64,000 bases of DNA from Rikenellaceae bacterium (GTDB taxonomy: Bacteria; Bacteroidota; Bacteroidia; Bacteroidales; Rikenellaceae): the NCBI GenBank assembly GCA_015059845.1, contig SUZR01000001.1, forward strand, positions 62,001 through 126,000, given 5' to 3'. The notes beneath the pieces were generated by a model. It was not told the origin of the DNA. It worked only from the letters and a program-made list of their open reading frames with translations, and ran no database searches. Shown one piece after another: positions 51,995-62,516 of this stretch; position 1 is the stretch's first letter; each line of letters opens with the position of its first letter. The translations under genes were made by a program, and so were the position numbers.

Positions 51995-52696
51995 ATGAGC
52001 CAAAGAGATGTAATCATTGCGTGTGATTTCGATAGTGCTGAGACCACGCTCGCTTTCCTTGATAAATTTACCGATTGCAAGCCTTTCGTTAAGATTGGTA
52101 TGGAACTTTATTATGCTGCTGGCCCCGCTATCGTGAAGGAGATTAAGGCTCGCGGTCATAAGATTTTCCTCGACCTTAAGTTGCACGATATTCCCAATAC
52201 GGTGAAGAAATCGATGGCTGTTCTTTCGCGTATGGATGTTGATATGTGTAATCTGCACGCTGCCGGCACCATCGAGATGATGAAGGCAGCTTTGGAGGGC
52301 CTCACTCGCGAGGATGGTACTCGCCCACTTCTTATTGCCGTTACGCAGCTCACATCGACAAGCGAGGAGCGTATGCAGAAGGATTTGCTTATCAACGCAT
52401 CGATTAACGACACTATCGTTCATTATGCCAAGAATGCACAGGAGGCAGGTCTTGATGGCGTAGTATGCTCTCCGCTGGAGGCTGGTATGGTTAAGGAGGC
52501 TTGCGGCGCAGGCTTCGTTACGGTTACACCTGGTGTGCGTTTTGCCGATGGCGAGGTTGGTGACCAGGTACGTGTTACAACTCCCGCACGCGCAAAGGAG
52601 ATAGGTACAGATTATATTGTTGTAGGTCGCCCTATTACTAAGGCTGAGGACCCCGTAGCTGCATATAAGCGTTGCGTGGCAGAATTTGTTGGATAG
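51995..52696 (+). CDS. pyrF: Orotidine 5'-phosphate decarboxylase
   Basis: PyrF decarboxylates OMP to UMP. The 233-aa protein has the catalytic D60-K62-D65 set in [10 protein letters not shown] and the C-terminal TPGVRF and IVVGRPIT phosphate-binding loop, as in the short type I family. First gene of the second pyrimidine cluster: pyrF, thioredoxin-like gene, pyrE, pyrB, purT. Confidence 0.96.
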   Translation: MSQRDVIIACDFDSAETTLAFLDKFTDCKPFVKIGMELYYAAGPAIVKEIKARGHKIFLDLKLHDIPNTVKKSMAVLSRMDVDMCNLHAAGTIEMMKAALEGLTREDGTRPLLIAVTQLTSTSEERMQKDLLINASINDTIVHYAKNAQEAGLDGVVCSPLEAGMVKEACGAGFVTVTPGVRFADGEVGDQVRVTTPARAKEIGTDYIVVGRPITKAEDPVAAYKRCVAEFVG

Positions 52697-52698
52697 AT

Positions 52699-52959
52699 AT
52701 GAAAAATGTAAAAATCTTTTACCTTAAAAATTGTCCCTTCTGCAAGAAGGCAATTGGTTATATTGATGCGCTGAAAGCACAACATCCGGAGTTGGCTGAT
52801 GTGAAGATTGAGATGATTGAGGAGTCGGAGCAGGCCGATGTCGCTAATGCGTTCGATTACTACTACGTGCCAACATTTTATGTCGATGGCGTAAAGGAGC
52901 ACGAGGGAGGAATATATCCCGAGGAGGTAGAGAAGATTTTGCGAAAAGCATTGGAGTAA
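52699..52959 (+). CDS. Small thioredoxin/glutaredoxin-like protein
   Basis: This 86-aa cytosolic protein has the redox motif CPFCKK at about residues 11-16 and the cis-Pro segment YVPTFYVDG near residue 53, so it has a minimal thioredoxin/glutaredoxin fold. It may reduce disulfides or glutathione-like mixed disulfides. It starts two bases after the pyrF stop and lies between pyrF and pyrE, so it is cotranscribed with pyrimidine genes. The ATG at 52699 is chosen, as earlier starts lie inside pyrF. Confidence 0.85.
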   Translation: MKNVKIFYLKNCPFCKKAIGYIDALKAQHPELADVKIEMIEESEQADVANAFDYYYVPTFYVDGVKEHEGGIYPEEVEKILRKALE

Positions 52960-52981
52960 TAAAATCAAAAATATAATTACT

Positions 52982-53614
52982 ATGAAAAAGAGTATTGCAA
53001 AAGATTTGCTCTCGATTGGCGCTGTATTTTTGCGTCCTGAGCAGCCGTTTACTTGGGCAAGTGGTATAAAGAGCCCTATCTATTGTGACAACCGCTTGAC
53101 GTTGACCGCTCCTCGCGTGCGTGACAACGTTGAGAAGGGTCTCTCGGAGCTGGTTAAGGCTCACTTCCCCGAGTGCGAGGTGCTGATGGGTACAAGTACT
53201 GCGGGTATTGCTCACGCAGCTATCGTAGCTACAATTATGGACCTGCCTATGGGTTATGTTCGTAGTGGCGCGAAGGACCACGGCCGCACAAATCAGATTG
53301 AGGGTAAGCTGGAGAAGGGTCAGAAGGTTGTTGTTGTCGAGGACCTTATCTCTACGGGCGGTAGCTGTATCGAGGTAGTGAAGGTTTTGCGTGAGGCTGG
53401 TGCCGACGTGCTTGGCGTTGTAAGCATCTTCACTTATGGTATGAAGAAGGGCTTGGACCGTATGGCAGAGGCTGAGGTTATCAACCACTCACTCTGCGAC
53501 TTGGACGCTCTGGTAGAGGTTGCTGCCGAGGAGGGTTACATCAAGCAGGAGGATTGCGCACGTATTATCGCTTTCCGCAACAATCCGTCAGACGAGAGCT
53601 GGATTAACAAATAA
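52982..53614 (+). CDS. pyrE: Orotate phosphoribosyltransferase
   Basis: PyrE joins orotate and PRPP to OMP. The 210-aa protein has the PRPP-binding motif [14 protein letters not shown], with [11 protein letters not shown] and the N-terminal [16 protein letters not shown]. It matches the short-chain family. It sits 22 nt after the thioredoxin-like gene and 11 nt before pyrB. Confidence 0.96.
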   Translation: MKKSIAKDLLSIGAVFLRPEQPFTWASGIKSPIYCDNRLTLTAPRVRDNVEKGLSELVKAHFPECEVLMGTSTAGIAHAAIVATIMDLPMGYVRSGAKDHGRTNQIEGKLEKGQKVVVVEDLISTGGSCIEVVKVLREAGADVLGVVSIFTYGMKKGLDRMAEAEVINHSLCDLDALVEVAAEEGYIKQEDCARIIAFRNNPSDESWINK

Positions 53615-53625
53615 AACATACGCTT

Positions 53626-54708
53626 ATGCGACACTTAATAGATACGACTGATATATCGGTTGCCGAGGTTGACCGCATAATCAACACTGCGCTCGATATT
53701 ATCGAAAATCGTCAGAAGTATAGCGAGGTGTGCAAGGGTAAGAAGCTTGCAACCTTGTTCTATGAGCCGAGTACCCGTACTCGCCTGAGCTTTACATCAG
53801 CGATGATGGAGTTGGGTGGCAATGTGCTTGGATTCTCGGATGCAGCCTCTTCATCTGTTACTAAGGGCGAGACGGTAGCTGACACCGTGCGTGTTATCGG
53901 TTGCTTTGCCGATATTATCGCTATGCGTCACTCAAAGGAGGGTGCCCCGCTGGTTGCTTCGCACTACTCGGATGTGCCCATCATCAATGCTGGTGATGGT
54001 AGCCACGCCCACCCTACCCAGACCTTGACCGATTTGCTTACAATCCGTCGCGAGAAGGGCCGATTGAATAATCTTACTATCGGTTTCTGCGGTGATTTGA
54101 AGTTTGGACGTACGGTACACTCGCTTATCAAGGCGTTGTCGCGCTATGAGGGTATCAATGTTGTGCTGATTGCTCCCGAGGAGTTGCGTCTGCCTTCGTA
54201 TATCCGCCGTGAGGTGTGCGACAAGAACAATGTTCCTACGCGCGAGGTTACGACTATGGAGGAGGTATTGCCCGAGTTGGATATCCTCTATATGACCCGT
54301 GTGCAGAAGGAGCGTTTCTTGGATGAGGAGGAGTTTGAGCGTCTGAAGGATAGCTTTATCCTTAATCCCGAGCGTATGAAGCTCGCCAAGGATGATATGA
54401 TTGTCCTGCACCCGCTGCCCCGCGTGAACGAGATTACACAGGATGTGGACAACGACCCGCGTGCGGCCTACTTCCGTCAGGTGGAGAATGGTAAGTTCGT
54501 ACGTATGGCTCTTATCTACACTCTGTTGCAGTGGGCAAAGGAGAGCCCAGTATCAGGGCAGACACCACGCCTGGGTGATGAGCTGATACATAACGATTGG
54601 CGTTGTAGCAACCGTCAGTGTATCTCAAATATTGAAGATGTAAATAAGTTATTCCACGAGACTGCCGACGGTTATCGTTGCGCATATTGTGAGGCAAGAG
54701 TTAAATAG
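53626..54708 (+). CDS. pyrB: Aspartate transcarbamoylase catalytic chain with fused PyrI-type zinc ribbon
   Basis: PyrB makes carbamoyl aspartate. Residues 1 to about 309 are a full catalytic chain: [12 protein letters not shown] (carbamoyl-phosphate site), [16 protein letters not shown] and [10 protein letters not shown] linker and about 35 residues follow, with four cysteines (C327, C332, C352, C355; pattern C-x4-C-x19-C-x2-C). The sequence [13 protein letters not shown] resembles the zinc domain of E. coli PyrI (C-x4-C-x23-C-x2-C, CPNSNCIS). PyrI's N-terminal nucleotide-binding domain is missing, and no separate pyrI follows; the next gene is purT. Confidence 0.93.
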   Translation: MRHLIDTTDISVAEVDRIINTALDIIENRQKYSEVCKGKKLATLFYEPSTRTRLSFTSAMMELGGNVLGFSDAASSSVTKGETVADTVRVIGCFADIIAMRHSKEGAPLVASHYSDVPIINAGDGSHAHPTQTLTDLLTIRREKGRLNNLTIGFCGDLKFGRTVHSLIKALSRYEGINVVLIAPEELRLPSYIRREVCDKNNVPTREVTTMEEVLPELDILYMTRVQKERFLDEEEFERLKDSFILNPERMKLAKDDMIVLHPLPRVNEITQDVDNDPRAAYFRQVENGKFVRMALIYTLLQWAKESPVSGQTPRLGDELIHNDWRCSNRQCISNIEDVNKLFHETADGYRCAYCEARVK

Positions 54709-54735
54709 TATTAAATAGAGAAAAAGAAAGAAGAT

Positions 54736-55926
54736 ATGGTAAAAATTGGAACTCCTATGACCACCGTTGGCAAGAAGGCCATCCTGTGTGGTTCAGGTGA
54801 GTTGGGTAAGGAGGTTGCAATCGAGTTGCAGCGTTTTGGTATTGAGGTTATCGCTTTGGATAAGTATGCGAATGCTCCCGCTATGCAGGTGGCACACCGC
54901 TCATACGTGTTGTCTATGTTGGATGGTGCGCGCTTGCGTGAGATTATCGAGAAGGAGAAACCCGATTATATCATCCCCGAGGTGGAGGCTATTGCTACAC
55001 CCACATTGGTAGAGCTGGAGAAGGAGGGTTACAATGTAATTCCTACTGCTAACGCTACCCTGCTCACGATGAACCGTAAGGGTATCCGCCAGCTGGCAGC
55101 CGAGACTTTGGGTATCAAGACCTCACCCTACCGTTTTGCTGCTACACGCGAGGAGTTTGATGCTGCTATCGCAGAGATTGGTACTCCTTGCGTTGTGAAG
55201 CCCATTATGTCATCATCGGGTCACGGCCAAAGCGTATGTAAGACTCCCGAGGGTGCAGATAACTCTTGGAAGATTGCTCAGGAGGGCGGTCGTGCCGGAG
55301 GTGGCGAGGTTATCGTCGAGGGTTTTGTGAAGTTCGACTATGAGATTACGCTGTTGACCGTACGTCATAGCGGTGGCACGCTCTTCCTTAATCCTATTGG
55401 TCACCATCAGGTAGATGGCGACTACCGCGAGAGCTGGCAGCCACAGCCTATGAGCGAAACGGCTCTTGCGCAGGCGCAGGATATCGCAAAGAAGGTGACG
55501 GATGCACTTGGTGGCTACGGTATCTTTGGCGTTGAGTTGTTCGTATGTGGAGATGAGGTACTCTTCAGCGAGGTGTCACCCCGTCCGCACGATACAGGTA
55601 TGGTAACGATGATTTCGCAGGATTTGTCGGAGTTTGCTCTGCACGCTCGCGCAGTGTTGGGCTTGCCTATTCCTTCAATTAACTTCTACGGCCCCAGCGC
55701 ATCGAAGGCTGTTGTTGTAGAGGGCGATAGCGATAAGGTTGTCTTCGGTAATCTGGATAAGGTGTTGGCTGAGCCTAATATTCAGGTGCGTATCTTCGGT
55801 AAGCCCGAGGTTAAGGGTCACCGCCGTATGGGCGTTATCCTGGCTCGTGGCGAGAATGTCGAGGATGCACTCGCAAAGGCTGAGAAGGCATATGCGACAC
55901 TTGAGGTAGAGGCTTTGCCGAGATAA
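54736..55926 (+). CDS. purT: Formate-dependent phosphoribosylglycinamide formyltransferase
   Basis: PurT formylates GAR with formate and ATP, the folate-free alternative to PurN. The 396-aa ATP-grasp protein shows the N-terminal [19 protein letters not shown], the ATP loop [15 protein letters not shown], and the Mg site [22 protein letters not shown]. It lies 27 nt behind pyrB, so a purine gene shares the pyrimidine transcript, while purN is encoded in the purine operon about 5 kb away. Confidence 0.96.
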   Translation: MVKIGTPMTTVGKKAILCGSGELGKEVAIELQRFGIEVIALDKYANAPAMQVAHRSYVLSMLDGARLREIIEKEKPDYIIPEVEAIATPTLVELEKEGYNVIPTANATLLTMNRKGIRQLAAETLGIKTSPYRFAATREEFDAAIAEIGTPCVVKPIMSSSGHGQSVCKTPEGADNSWKIAQEGGRAGGGEVIVEGFVKFDYEITLLTVRHSGGTLFLNPIGHHQVDGDYRESWQPQPMSETALAQAQDIAKKVTDALGGYGIFGVELFVCGDEVLFSEVSPRPHDTGMVTMISQDLSEFALHARAVLGLPIPSINFYGPSASKAVVVEGDSDKVVFGNLDKVLAEPNIQVRIFGKPEVKGHRRMGVILARGENVEDALAKAEKAYATLEVEALPR

Positions 55927-55943
55927 TCGGATTGTTAGAAATG

Positions 55944-55979
55944 AAAAAGGTGTTAACCACAATGGCTAACACCTTTTTT
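55944..55979. terminator. Bidirectional terminator after purT
   Basis: AAAAAGGTGTTA/TAACACCTTTTTT is a symmetric stem lying between purT and the converging membrane-protein gene. Confidence 0.9.
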
Positions 55980-55985
55980 GTTTCC

Positions 55986-56564
55986 TTACTCCTCAAACTG
56001 CTTGAGGAGTGTGATTCTCTGCTTAATATCTGCGATTCGCTCTCGCTCCTGCATATATCTCCAACCGCCTAATATGGCCGAGGCGATGATGGTAAGAATC
56101 ATCCATAACCACCACTCTGCCGATGGCACGGCGTGTCGAATCACAGCGTCTATAATAACGTATGCGAAAAGGGCTGCGAGAAAGATTGCAATAACTATGC
56201 CGTTGCGAACGAACATCTTCTCAAAGCGAATAATCATCTGCTCCTGCTCGATAATGTTGGAGTCGAACTTAGCCAGCCGCATTATTATACTGTACATCGG
56301 AGCAAATAGTAGTACATCCATCACCGCTACTGTTCCAATAACTATCCAGCCAAATGGGTCGGACTGAATGCCCTGCACAAAGAGGATTCCCACGGCGCAG
56401 AGAAGCACAACCCAGCCTAAAATTTGATTTAGGCGTATTCGGTTACGATAGCTCGTAACTTTATTCTCCATCACCAAGCGTAGCTCCTGCTTGCGAATCA
56501 CCTCCTCACGCTCCAAGCGTTCGGAGAGTTTGTTCCACGATTGTTGTAATTGTTCGAGATTCAT
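55986..56564 (-). CDS. Four-TM membrane protein behind an ECF sigma gene
   Basis: This 192-aa protein has about four membrane segments (for example ILGWVVLLCAVGILFVQGI and NGIVIAIFLAALFAYVII) between charged helical ends (N-terminal LEQLQQSWNKLSERLEREE, C-terminal ERIADIKQRITLLKQFEE). It starts 13 nt after the ECF sigma gene, so it may be its membrane partner or anti-sigma factor. The usual zinc anti-sigma motif (HxxxCxxC) is absent. I do not recognise a named family. Confidence 0.75.
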   Translation of the reverse strand: MNLEQLQQSWNKLSERLEREEVIRKQELRLVMENKVTSYRNRIRLNQILGWVVLLCAVGILFVQGIQSDPFGWIVIGTVAVMDVLLFAPMYSIIMRLAKFDSNIIEQEQMIIRFEKMFVRNGIVIAIFLAALFAYVIIDAVIRHAVPSAEWWLWMILTIIASAILGGWRYMQERERIADIKQRITLLKQFEE

Positions 56565-56577
56565 AATTGTAATAGTT

Positions 56578-57054
56578 TTAAGCGTTAAACATCTCCTTTA
56601 TTTTATTCTTTGCGCGCATAAGTTTCACGGCGACATTCGATTGCGTGAGGCCCGTAATCTCGGCCATCTCCTCGTATGCGTAACCCTCAAGCCATAGCAG
56701 AATCAGCGCTCGGTCGAGGTGTCCCAGACGATTTATAACTGAGTGTAGCTCCTCTAATTGCTCTTTGAGCGAGCTATCCTCCTCGGATGAGAGGTCAAAC
56801 GATAGTGAAATGGATGCGGGGCGTTTGCGACGAATGAACGATATGCAGGTGTAAAGTGCCACGCGATATATCCACGTTGAGCGTTTGCTACGACCGTCAA
56901 ATTGGTCGAAGTTTTGCCATAGGTTGCACAGCACCTCCTGATAGTAATCCTCTATCATCCCTTTTGGCGCGTAGATGTAGCAGACCTTGTAGATAATATT
57001 ACGGTGGGCAAGCACAGCCTCGGTAAAAATCTCTTCTCTTGTTTGCGTTTTCAT
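56578..57054 (-). CDS. ECF-type RNA polymerase sigma factor
   Basis: This 158-aa protein has sigma region 2 (AVLAHRNIIYKVCYIY, EDYYQEVLCNLWQNFDQFDG, RSKRSTWIYRVALYTCISF) and region 4 (LGHLDRALILLWLEGYAYEEMAEITG, TQSNVAVKLMRAKNKIKEM). I chose the ATG at 57054 (MKTQTREEIF); the longer reading from 57087 would add 11 residues. It is likely regulated together with the membrane protein gene downstream. Its target promoters are unknown. Confidence 0.93.
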   Translation of the reverse strand: MKTQTREEIFTEAVLAHRNIIYKVCYIYAPKGMIEDYYQEVLCNLWQNFDQFDGRSKRSTWIYRVALYTCISFIRRKRPASISLSFDLSSEEDSSLKEQLEELHSVINRLGHLDRALILLWLEGYAYEEMAEITGLTQSNVAVKLMRAKNKIKEMFNA

Positions 57055-57137
57055 TGTTCCTAAATCTGTTTGCCCTATTAGTCGCAAATGAGGAGTGGAA
57101 AATTACAACAAAGTAAATTTTTTGGTGATATTATAAA

Positions 57138-57172
57138 AACAACCTGCCTAATCATCAGTTAGACAGGTTGTT
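57138..57172 (-). terminator. Terminator after folD (end of the purine operon)
   Basis: On the minus strand AACAACCTGTCTAA pairs with TTAGGCAGGTTGTT (one mismatch) and is followed by TTTATAA. It lies downstream of folD. Confidence 0.82.
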
Positions 57173-57214
57173 GGTAGAATATAAATTCTAAATTTTGAAT
57201 TTTGAATTGTTCTC

Positions 57215-58072
57215 CTACTTCTCCATCTTGCGTACGAAGCACTCGATAGTGTTCTCCATAAGGCAGGTGATGGTCATAGGACCTACGCCGCCCGGTACAG
57301 GAGTGATAGCCGAGGCCTTAGGCTCGATAGCAGCGAAGTCAACATCTCCGCACAACTTCTTTGTTTCGGGGTCGCGGTTTACGCCTACGTCGATAACCAC
57401 AGCACCCTCCTTAACCATATCGGCTGTTACGAACTTAGGACGACCGATTGCCACAACCAAGATATCTGCGCGGCGTGTTACCTCAGCCAGGTTCTTTGTG
57501 CGGCTGTGAGCGATAGTTACCGTTGCATTCTCATTCAGAAGGAGCTTTGATACGGGCAGACCTACGATATTGCTACGACCAATCACAACAACATCCTTAC
57601 CTGCAATCTCCACATCGGCGCGCTTCAGGAGCTTGATAATACCCTTCGGTGTGCAAGGCAACGTGCAGGGCTGCTTGAGCCACAGATTAGCAACGTTCAT
57701 AGGGTGGAAGCCATCCACATCCTTCTCGGCGCTGATAGCTGCGATAACCTTGTCTGAGTCGATATGTTTGGGCAGGGGCAACTGCACCAAGATACCATCA
57801 ACCGAATCGTCATTGTTCAACTCATCGATAATGTTAAGCAACTCCTCCTCCGAAATTGAGGCATCCTTGCGGATTGTGGTATTCTTGATACCTACCTCCT
57901 CCGAAGCCTTAGCCTTACCCGTAACGTACGATACGCTACCAGGGTCCTCACCAACAAGGATTACAACCAAGTGAGGCACGCGGCCATACTTCTCAGGGAA
58001 GGTCGCAACGTTGGCTGCCATCTCCTGCTTGAGCGAGAGTGCCAACTCTTTTCCATTTATAATGTAAGCCAT
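57215..58072 (-). CDS. folD: Bifunctional methylene-THF dehydrogenase / methenyl-THF cyclohydrolase
   Basis: FolD makes 10-formyl-THF for purine synthesis and formyl-Met. The 285-aa protein has the signatures VDGILVQLPLPKH, GRSNIVGLPVSKLL (NADP site) and TPVPGGVGPMTI. Last gene of the purine operon, 14 nt after purD, supplying the folate cofactor for PurN and PurH. Confidence 0.97.
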   Translation of the reverse strand: MAYIINGKELALSLKQEMAANVATFPEKYGRVPHLVVILVGEDPGSVSYVTGKAKASEEVGIKNTTIRKDASISEEELLNIIDELNNDDSVDGILVQLPLPKHIDSDKVIAAISAEKDVDGFHPMNVANLWLKQPCTLPCTPKGIIKLLKRADVEIAGKDVVVIGRSNIVGLPVSKLLLNENATVTIAHSRTKNLAEVTRRADILVVAIGRPKFVTADMVKEGAVVIDVGVNRDPETKKLCGDVDFAAIEPKASAITPVPGGVGPMTITCLMENTIECFVRKMEK

Positions 58073-58086
58073 AAGTTGAAATCTAA

Positions 58087-59334
58087 TTAATATTTGAATG
58101 CCTTATCACCAATATCTGTGCGGTGGAACAGATTGTCGCACTTAATCTTAGCTACCTCCGTAGCGGCCTTCTGCTGTGCCTCGCGCAAGGTGGGTGCCTG
58201 ACAAACAACAATCATTACACGACCGCCCGAAGTTACATATTTGCCGTCCTTCAACGCTGTACCCATATGGTAGATTGAGCCGTCAACCTCCTCGGTACCC
58301 TCGATAGCGTAGCCCTTCTCGTATGAGCCGGGGTAACCCTTCGATGCGAGAACGATGCCGAGTGTCGCCATCTCGTTCCAGGTGATTGTGGGCTGCTTGC
58401 CATCTGCTACGTCGCAGAACACCTGGCAGATGTCGCTGGTCATACGAGGCAGGATAACCTCCGTCTCGGGGTCACCAAAGCGAGCGTTGAACTCGATAAC
58501 CTTAATGCCGTTCTTGGTCTTCATCAAGCCGCCGTACAATACGCCGCAGAACGGGCAACCCTCCTCAACCATAGCCGATGCGGTGGGACGCATAATCTTC
58601 TCCATTGCGTAGTCCAAATCCTCGGCTGTGATGAACGGAAGCTCTGTATAAGCACCCATACCGCCCGTGTTTGGACCTTTGTCGCCGTCGTAGGCGCGCT
58701 TGTGGTCTTGGGCTACGGGCATAGGATATACATCCTTGCCATTCACGAAGCATAACAACGAGAACTCGGGGCCCTCGAGGTACTCCTCGATAACAACCTT
58801 GCCCTTGCCGAACTTCTCGTCCAGGAGCATATCGCGCAGAGCCTCCTCAGCCTGCTCCAATGTCTCAGCGATAACAACGCCCTTGCCTGCTGCCAAACCG
58901 TCGTACTTCAGCACGGTGGGCAGAGAGCCAGCCTTAACATACTCCATAGCAGCGTCGAAGTCCTCGAATGTGGCGTAAGCCGCAGTGGGCACCTCATACT
59001 TCTGCATAAGGTCCTTAGCGAACTGCTTGCTACACTCAATGCGAGCTGCAGACTTTGTAGGGCCAAATAAGCGTAACCCATTGGCCTTGAATGTGTCAGC
59101 GATACCTGCCTCAAGTGCTACCTCAGGTCCTGCAACGGTAAGCTCGATGTTGTTTGCCAATGCAAACTCCTTAAGCTCCTCTACCGCAGTCTCCTTTATT
59201 GCTACGCACTCGGCCAATGCGGCGATACCCGCATTGCCCGGAGCGCAAAAAATCTTCTCTACTTGGGGTGACTTGCTAAGCGCCTCAACGATGGCGTGGC
59301 AACGACCACCCGAACCTACTACTAATACCTTCAT
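58087..59334 (-). CDS. purD: Phosphoribosylamine-glycine ligase
   Basis: PurD joins phosphoribosylamine and glycine to GAR with ATP. The 415-aa ATP-grasp protein begins [19 protein letters not shown] and contains [17 protein letters not shown] and [18 protein letters not shown]. Family members usually read GGREHA at the first motif; here it is GGRCHA, a small variation. The ATG at 59334 lies 5 nt after the purH stop; a longer reading into purH is not supported. Confidence 0.95.
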   Translation of the reverse strand: MKVLVVGSGGRCHAIVEALSKSPQVEKIFCAPGNAGIAALAECVAIKETAVEELKEFALANNIELTVAGPEVALEAGIADTFKANGLRLFGPTKSAARIECSKQFAKDLMQKYEVPTAAYATFEDFDAAMEYVKAGSLPTVLKYDGLAAGKGVVIAETLEQAEEALRDMLLDEKFGKGKVVIEEYLEGPEFSLLCFVNGKDVYPMPVAQDHKRAYDGDKGPNTGGMGAYTELPFITAEDLDYAMEKIMRPTASAMVEEGCPFCGVLYGGLMKTKNGIKVIEFNARFGDPETEVILPRMTSDICQVFCDVADGKQPTITWNEMATLGIVLASKGYPGSYEKGYAIEGTEEVDGSIYHMGTALKDGKYVTSGGRVMIVVCQAPTLREAQQKAATEVAKIKCDNLFHRTDIGDKAFKY

Positions 59335-59339
59335 ATCTA

Positions 59340-60869
59340 TTAGTGCTTGAAGTGACGCATACCTGTACAAACCATTGCTATACCGCACTCGTTGGCCTTC
59401 TTTACAGAGTCCTCATCGCGTACGCTACCACCCGGCTGTACGATGGCTGTAACGCCATACTGTGAAGCCAATGTAACGGTGTCATCGAAGGGGAAGAAAC
59501 CATCCGAAGCCAATACCAAGCCCTCGGTGAAGCCTGCGGCCTGTGCCTGCTTAAGGGCAATCTCGGCAGAACCTACGCGGTTCATCTGACCTGCGCCTAC
59601 ACCAACTGTGTGACCATCCTTAACCACCACGATAGCGTTTGACTTAACGTGCTTAACGATTCTCCAGCCGAAGTTAAGGTCTGTAATCTGCTCCTCGGTA
59701 GGCTTGGTCTCGGTTACGCACATCTCGGCAGTAACCTCGGCCGTAGTCTTATCCAAATCCTGAACGAGCAAGCCACCATTTACGCTTACGTACTGGTTTA
59801 CAACGCTCTCATCCTTAGTCATATCTACCTGCAAGAGGCGCAAGTTCTTCTTTGTAGAGAGTACCTCCAACGCCTCCGCAGAGAACGAGGGAGCCATAAT
59901 AATCTCCAAGAAGATAGGCTTCATCAACTCGGCTGCCTCCTTTGTAACCTCGCGGTTTACGGCTACGATACCACCGAAGATGCTTACCTTATCAGCCTCG
60001 TAAGCCTTTGTCCACGCATCAACTACATCCACTCCGATGGCTGCACCGCAAGGATTCATATGCTTCAAACCTACACAGAAGGGCTCATCGAACTCACGTA
60101 CGATGCACAACGCAGCATTCGCATCCTGAATGTTGTTGTACGAAAGCTCCTTACCGTTAAGCTGCTTTGCGTTAGCCAATGAGTATGAACCAGCCTCAGC
60201 CGAGCCGTAGAACTTAGCCTGCTGGTGGGGATTCTCACCGTAACGAAGACCCTGCACCAAGTCAAACTCCAGGAAGAGCTTCTCGTTCAAACCGGCTGCC
60301 TTGCGCATATAGGTTGCAATCATTGAGTCGTACTGTGCTGTGTGAGTGTAAGCCTCTGCTGAGAGCTGCAAACGTGTTGCGAGAGTTGTGTTGCCATTTG
60401 CCTTAATCTCCTCGATAATCTTTGCGTAGTTCTCGGGGTTACATACAACGGTTACATCCTTGTAGTTCTTCGCAGCCGAGCGCAACATTGAGGGACCGCC
60501 GATATCGATATTCTCGATAGCGTCCTCCATAGTTACATCGGGCTTGGCGATAGTCTGGCGGAAGGGATAGAGGTTCACGCAAACCATATCGATGAACTCA
60601 ATCTCATTATCCTTCAATGCCTTCAAGTGGCTTTCGTCGTCACGACGTGCCAAAAGACCACCGTGTACTTTGGGGTGCAAAGTCTTTACACGACCGTCGC
60701 AAATCTCGGGGAAGCCCGTAACATCGCTGATGTTGATTACCTCTACGCCATTGTCGCGCAGAAGTTTCATTGTGCCACCTGTGGCAATAATCTCCCAGCC
60801 CAAAGAACGAAGCTGCTGTGCAAACTCCACAACGCCTGTCTTGTCGCTGACGCTTACTAATGCTCTCAT
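59340..60869 (-). CDS. purH: Bifunctional AICAR formyltransferase / IMP cyclohydrolase
   Basis: PurH carries out the last two steps to IMP. The 509-aa protein has an N-terminal MGS-fold cyclohydrolase domain ([40 protein letters not shown]) and a C-terminal transformylase with the Lys-His motif in [12 protein letters not shown]. Length and motifs are normal. Two bases separate it from purN upstream. Confidence 0.97.
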   Translation of the reverse strand: MRALVSVSDKTGVVEFAQQLRSLGWEIIATGGTMKLLRDNGVEVINISDVTGFPEICDGRVKTLHPKVHGGLLARRDDESHLKALKDNEIEFIDMVCVNLYPFRQTIAKPDVTMEDAIENIDIGGPSMLRSAAKNYKDVTVVCNPENYAKIIEEIKANGNTTLATRLQLSAEAYTHTAQYDSMIATYMRKAAGLNEKLFLEFDLVQGLRYGENPHQQAKFYGSAEAGSYSLANAKQLNGKELSYNNIQDANAALCIVREFDEPFCVGLKHMNPCGAAIGVDVVDAWTKAYEADKVSIFGGIVAVNREVTKEAAELMKPIFLEIIMAPSFSAEALEVLSTKKNLRLLQVDMTKDESVVNQYVSVNGGLLVQDLDKTTAEVTAEMCVTETKPTEEQITDLNFGWRIVKHVKSNAIVVVKDGHTVGVGAGQMNRVGSAEIALKQAQAAGFTEGLVLASDGFFPFDDTVTLASQYGVTAIVQPGGSVRDEDSVKKANECGIAMVCTGMRHFKH

Positions 60870-60871
60870 TT

Positions 60872-61447
60872 TTATTCTTTGTTTAATATTTTTTTAATCG
60901 TTTCAATATAAAGATTATGTTCTATGGCGTGAATCTTAGCCGTAATCTCCTCCAGGCAGTTGCCCTCATACTCAATGGCTCGCTGAGCGATGATTTTTCC
61001 ACCATCCAACGACTCATCTACATAGTGAATCGTAGCGCCGAAAATCTTCACTCCATACTCCAGCGCCTGCTCGATGGCTCGTGCGCCCTTAAATGCAGGG
61101 AGCAGCGAAGGGTGTAGGTTTATAATATGCCCACTATATGCCCCAAGCAGCGTCTCGCCCACGATGCGCATATAACCGGCAAGGCAGATTAGCTCCACCC
61201 CAGCCTTATTGCATCGCTCCACGATAGCTTGCTCGTACTCGGCCTTTGAGCCGTACTCTTTGGCCGAGAAAGCAAATGTTGGAATATTCAACTGCTCGGC
61301 AACTTGGCACGCTCTGGCCGATGGCTTGTCACAAACAAGCAATGCAACCTCTGCGGGTATCTCCCCCGCTTGTGCTGCACGGGCGATAGCCTCGAAGTTA
61401 GAGCCGTAGCCGCTGGCGAAGATGGCTATTTTATGCTTTGTAGTCAC
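60872..61447 (-). CDS. purN: Phosphoribosylglycinamide formyltransferase (folate-dependent)
   Basis: PurN transfers the formyl group from 10-formyl-THF to GAR. The 191-aa protein has GYGSNFEAIARA near residue 13, LAGYMRIVG, the catalytic N-H in IINLHPSLLPAFKG and the D in HYVDESLDGGKII. It is encoded in the purine operon; the alternative formate-using PurT is present elsewhere in the window. Confidence 0.96.
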   Translation of the reverse strand: MTTKHKIAIFASGYGSNFEAIARAAQAGEIPAEVALLVCDKPSARACQVAEQLNIPTFAFSAKEYGSKAEYEQAIVERCNKAGVELICLAGYMRIVGETLLGAYSGHIINLHPSLLPAFKGARAIEQALEYGVKIFGATIHYVDESLDGGKIIAQRAIEYEGNCLEEITAKIHAIEHNLYIETIKKILNKE

Positions 61448-61452
61448 CTCGG

Positions 61453-62478
61453 TTACTTAATAGTTACGCCCTCGCCCTCTACGATGCGGCCGATGATTGA
61501 TGCCTTCTCACCGTGTGAAGCAAGAATCTCGATGGCCTTCTCAGCCTCCGACTCGTCAAGCGCGATAACCATACCGATACCCATATTGAAGATGTTGAAC
61601 ATCTCGCGGTGTGATACACCGCCCCACTTCTCCAAGAAACGGAATACGGGCAGAATCTCCCAGCTACCCTCGGTAACCTCTACACCCTGACCCTCAGTCA
61701 GGATACGGGGAATATTCTCGTCAAAACCACCACCTGTGATGTGGCTGATACCGTGAACGTTGCACTGGCGGATTACATCCAATACCTGTTTAACGTAGAT
61801 GCGTGTGGGTGTGAGCAACACCTCGCCCAGAGGCTTCTCGCCCAAATCGGCGTGGGGCTGATGCAGGTCGAAGTTGTTGTCGCTAACAATCTTACGCACG
61901 AGGCTGAAACCGTTTGAGTGAACGCCGCTTGATGCGATACCAACCAATACGTCACCAACCTTAACCTTTGTGCCATCGATGAGCTTGGCACGCTCAACAA
62001 CGCCGCAGGTGAAACCAGCGATATCGTACTCGCCACCGCCGTACATACCCGGCATCTCGGCAGTCTCGCCCCCAATCAAGGCGCAACCAGCCTGACGGCA
62101 ACCCTCGGCAACGCTTGCTACGATAGCCTCAATCTTTGCGGGCTCATTGTGACCAACAGCCACGTAGTCCAAGAAGAACAGAGGCTCAGCACCCTGTGCC
62201 AATACGTCGTTTACGCACATAGCAACGGCGTCAATACCGATTGTATCGTGCTTGTCCATCTCGAAAGCGAGCTTGAGCTTCGTGCCTACACCATCGGTAC
62301 CACTCACCAGGATAGGCTCCTTATAGCCGAGTGATGCGAGGTCGAACATACCTCCGAAAGCACCGATGTTACCCATAACACCAGGGCGTGAGGTAGACTT
62401 TACGTGCGACTTGATTCTGCGTACTACTTCATATCCGGCTTCAAGGTTTACACCGGCATTTTCATAACTTTTTGCCAT
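61453..62478 (-). CDS. purM: Phosphoribosylformylglycinamidine cyclo-ligase
   Basis: PurM closes FGAM to AIR with ATP. The 341-aa protein shows [30 protein letters not shown], and [21 protein letters not shown], all family signatures. It is followed by purN after 5 nt and preceded by the nuclease-like lipoprotein gene after 38 nt. Confidence 0.97.
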   Translation of the reverse strand: MAKSYENAGVNLEAGYEVVRRIKSHVKSTSRPGVMGNIGAFGGMFDLASLGYKEPILVSGTDGVGTKLKLAFEMDKHDTIGIDAVAMCVNDVLAQGAEPLFFLDYVAVGHNEPAKIEAIVASVAEGCRQAGCALIGGETAEMPGMYGGGEYDIAGFTCGVVERAKLIDGTKVKVGDVLVGIASSGVHSNGFSLVRKIVSDNNFDLHQPHADLGEKPLGEVLLTPTRIYVKQVLDVIRQCNVHGISHITGGGFDENIPRILTEGQGVEVTEGSWEILPVFRFLEKWGGVSHREMFNIFNMGIGMVIALDESEAEKAIEILASHGEKASIIGRIVEGEGVTIK

Positions 62479-62516
62479 AGTCTTTATAAAAGTTTGAATT
62501 ATTATTTTTTGTCTTG

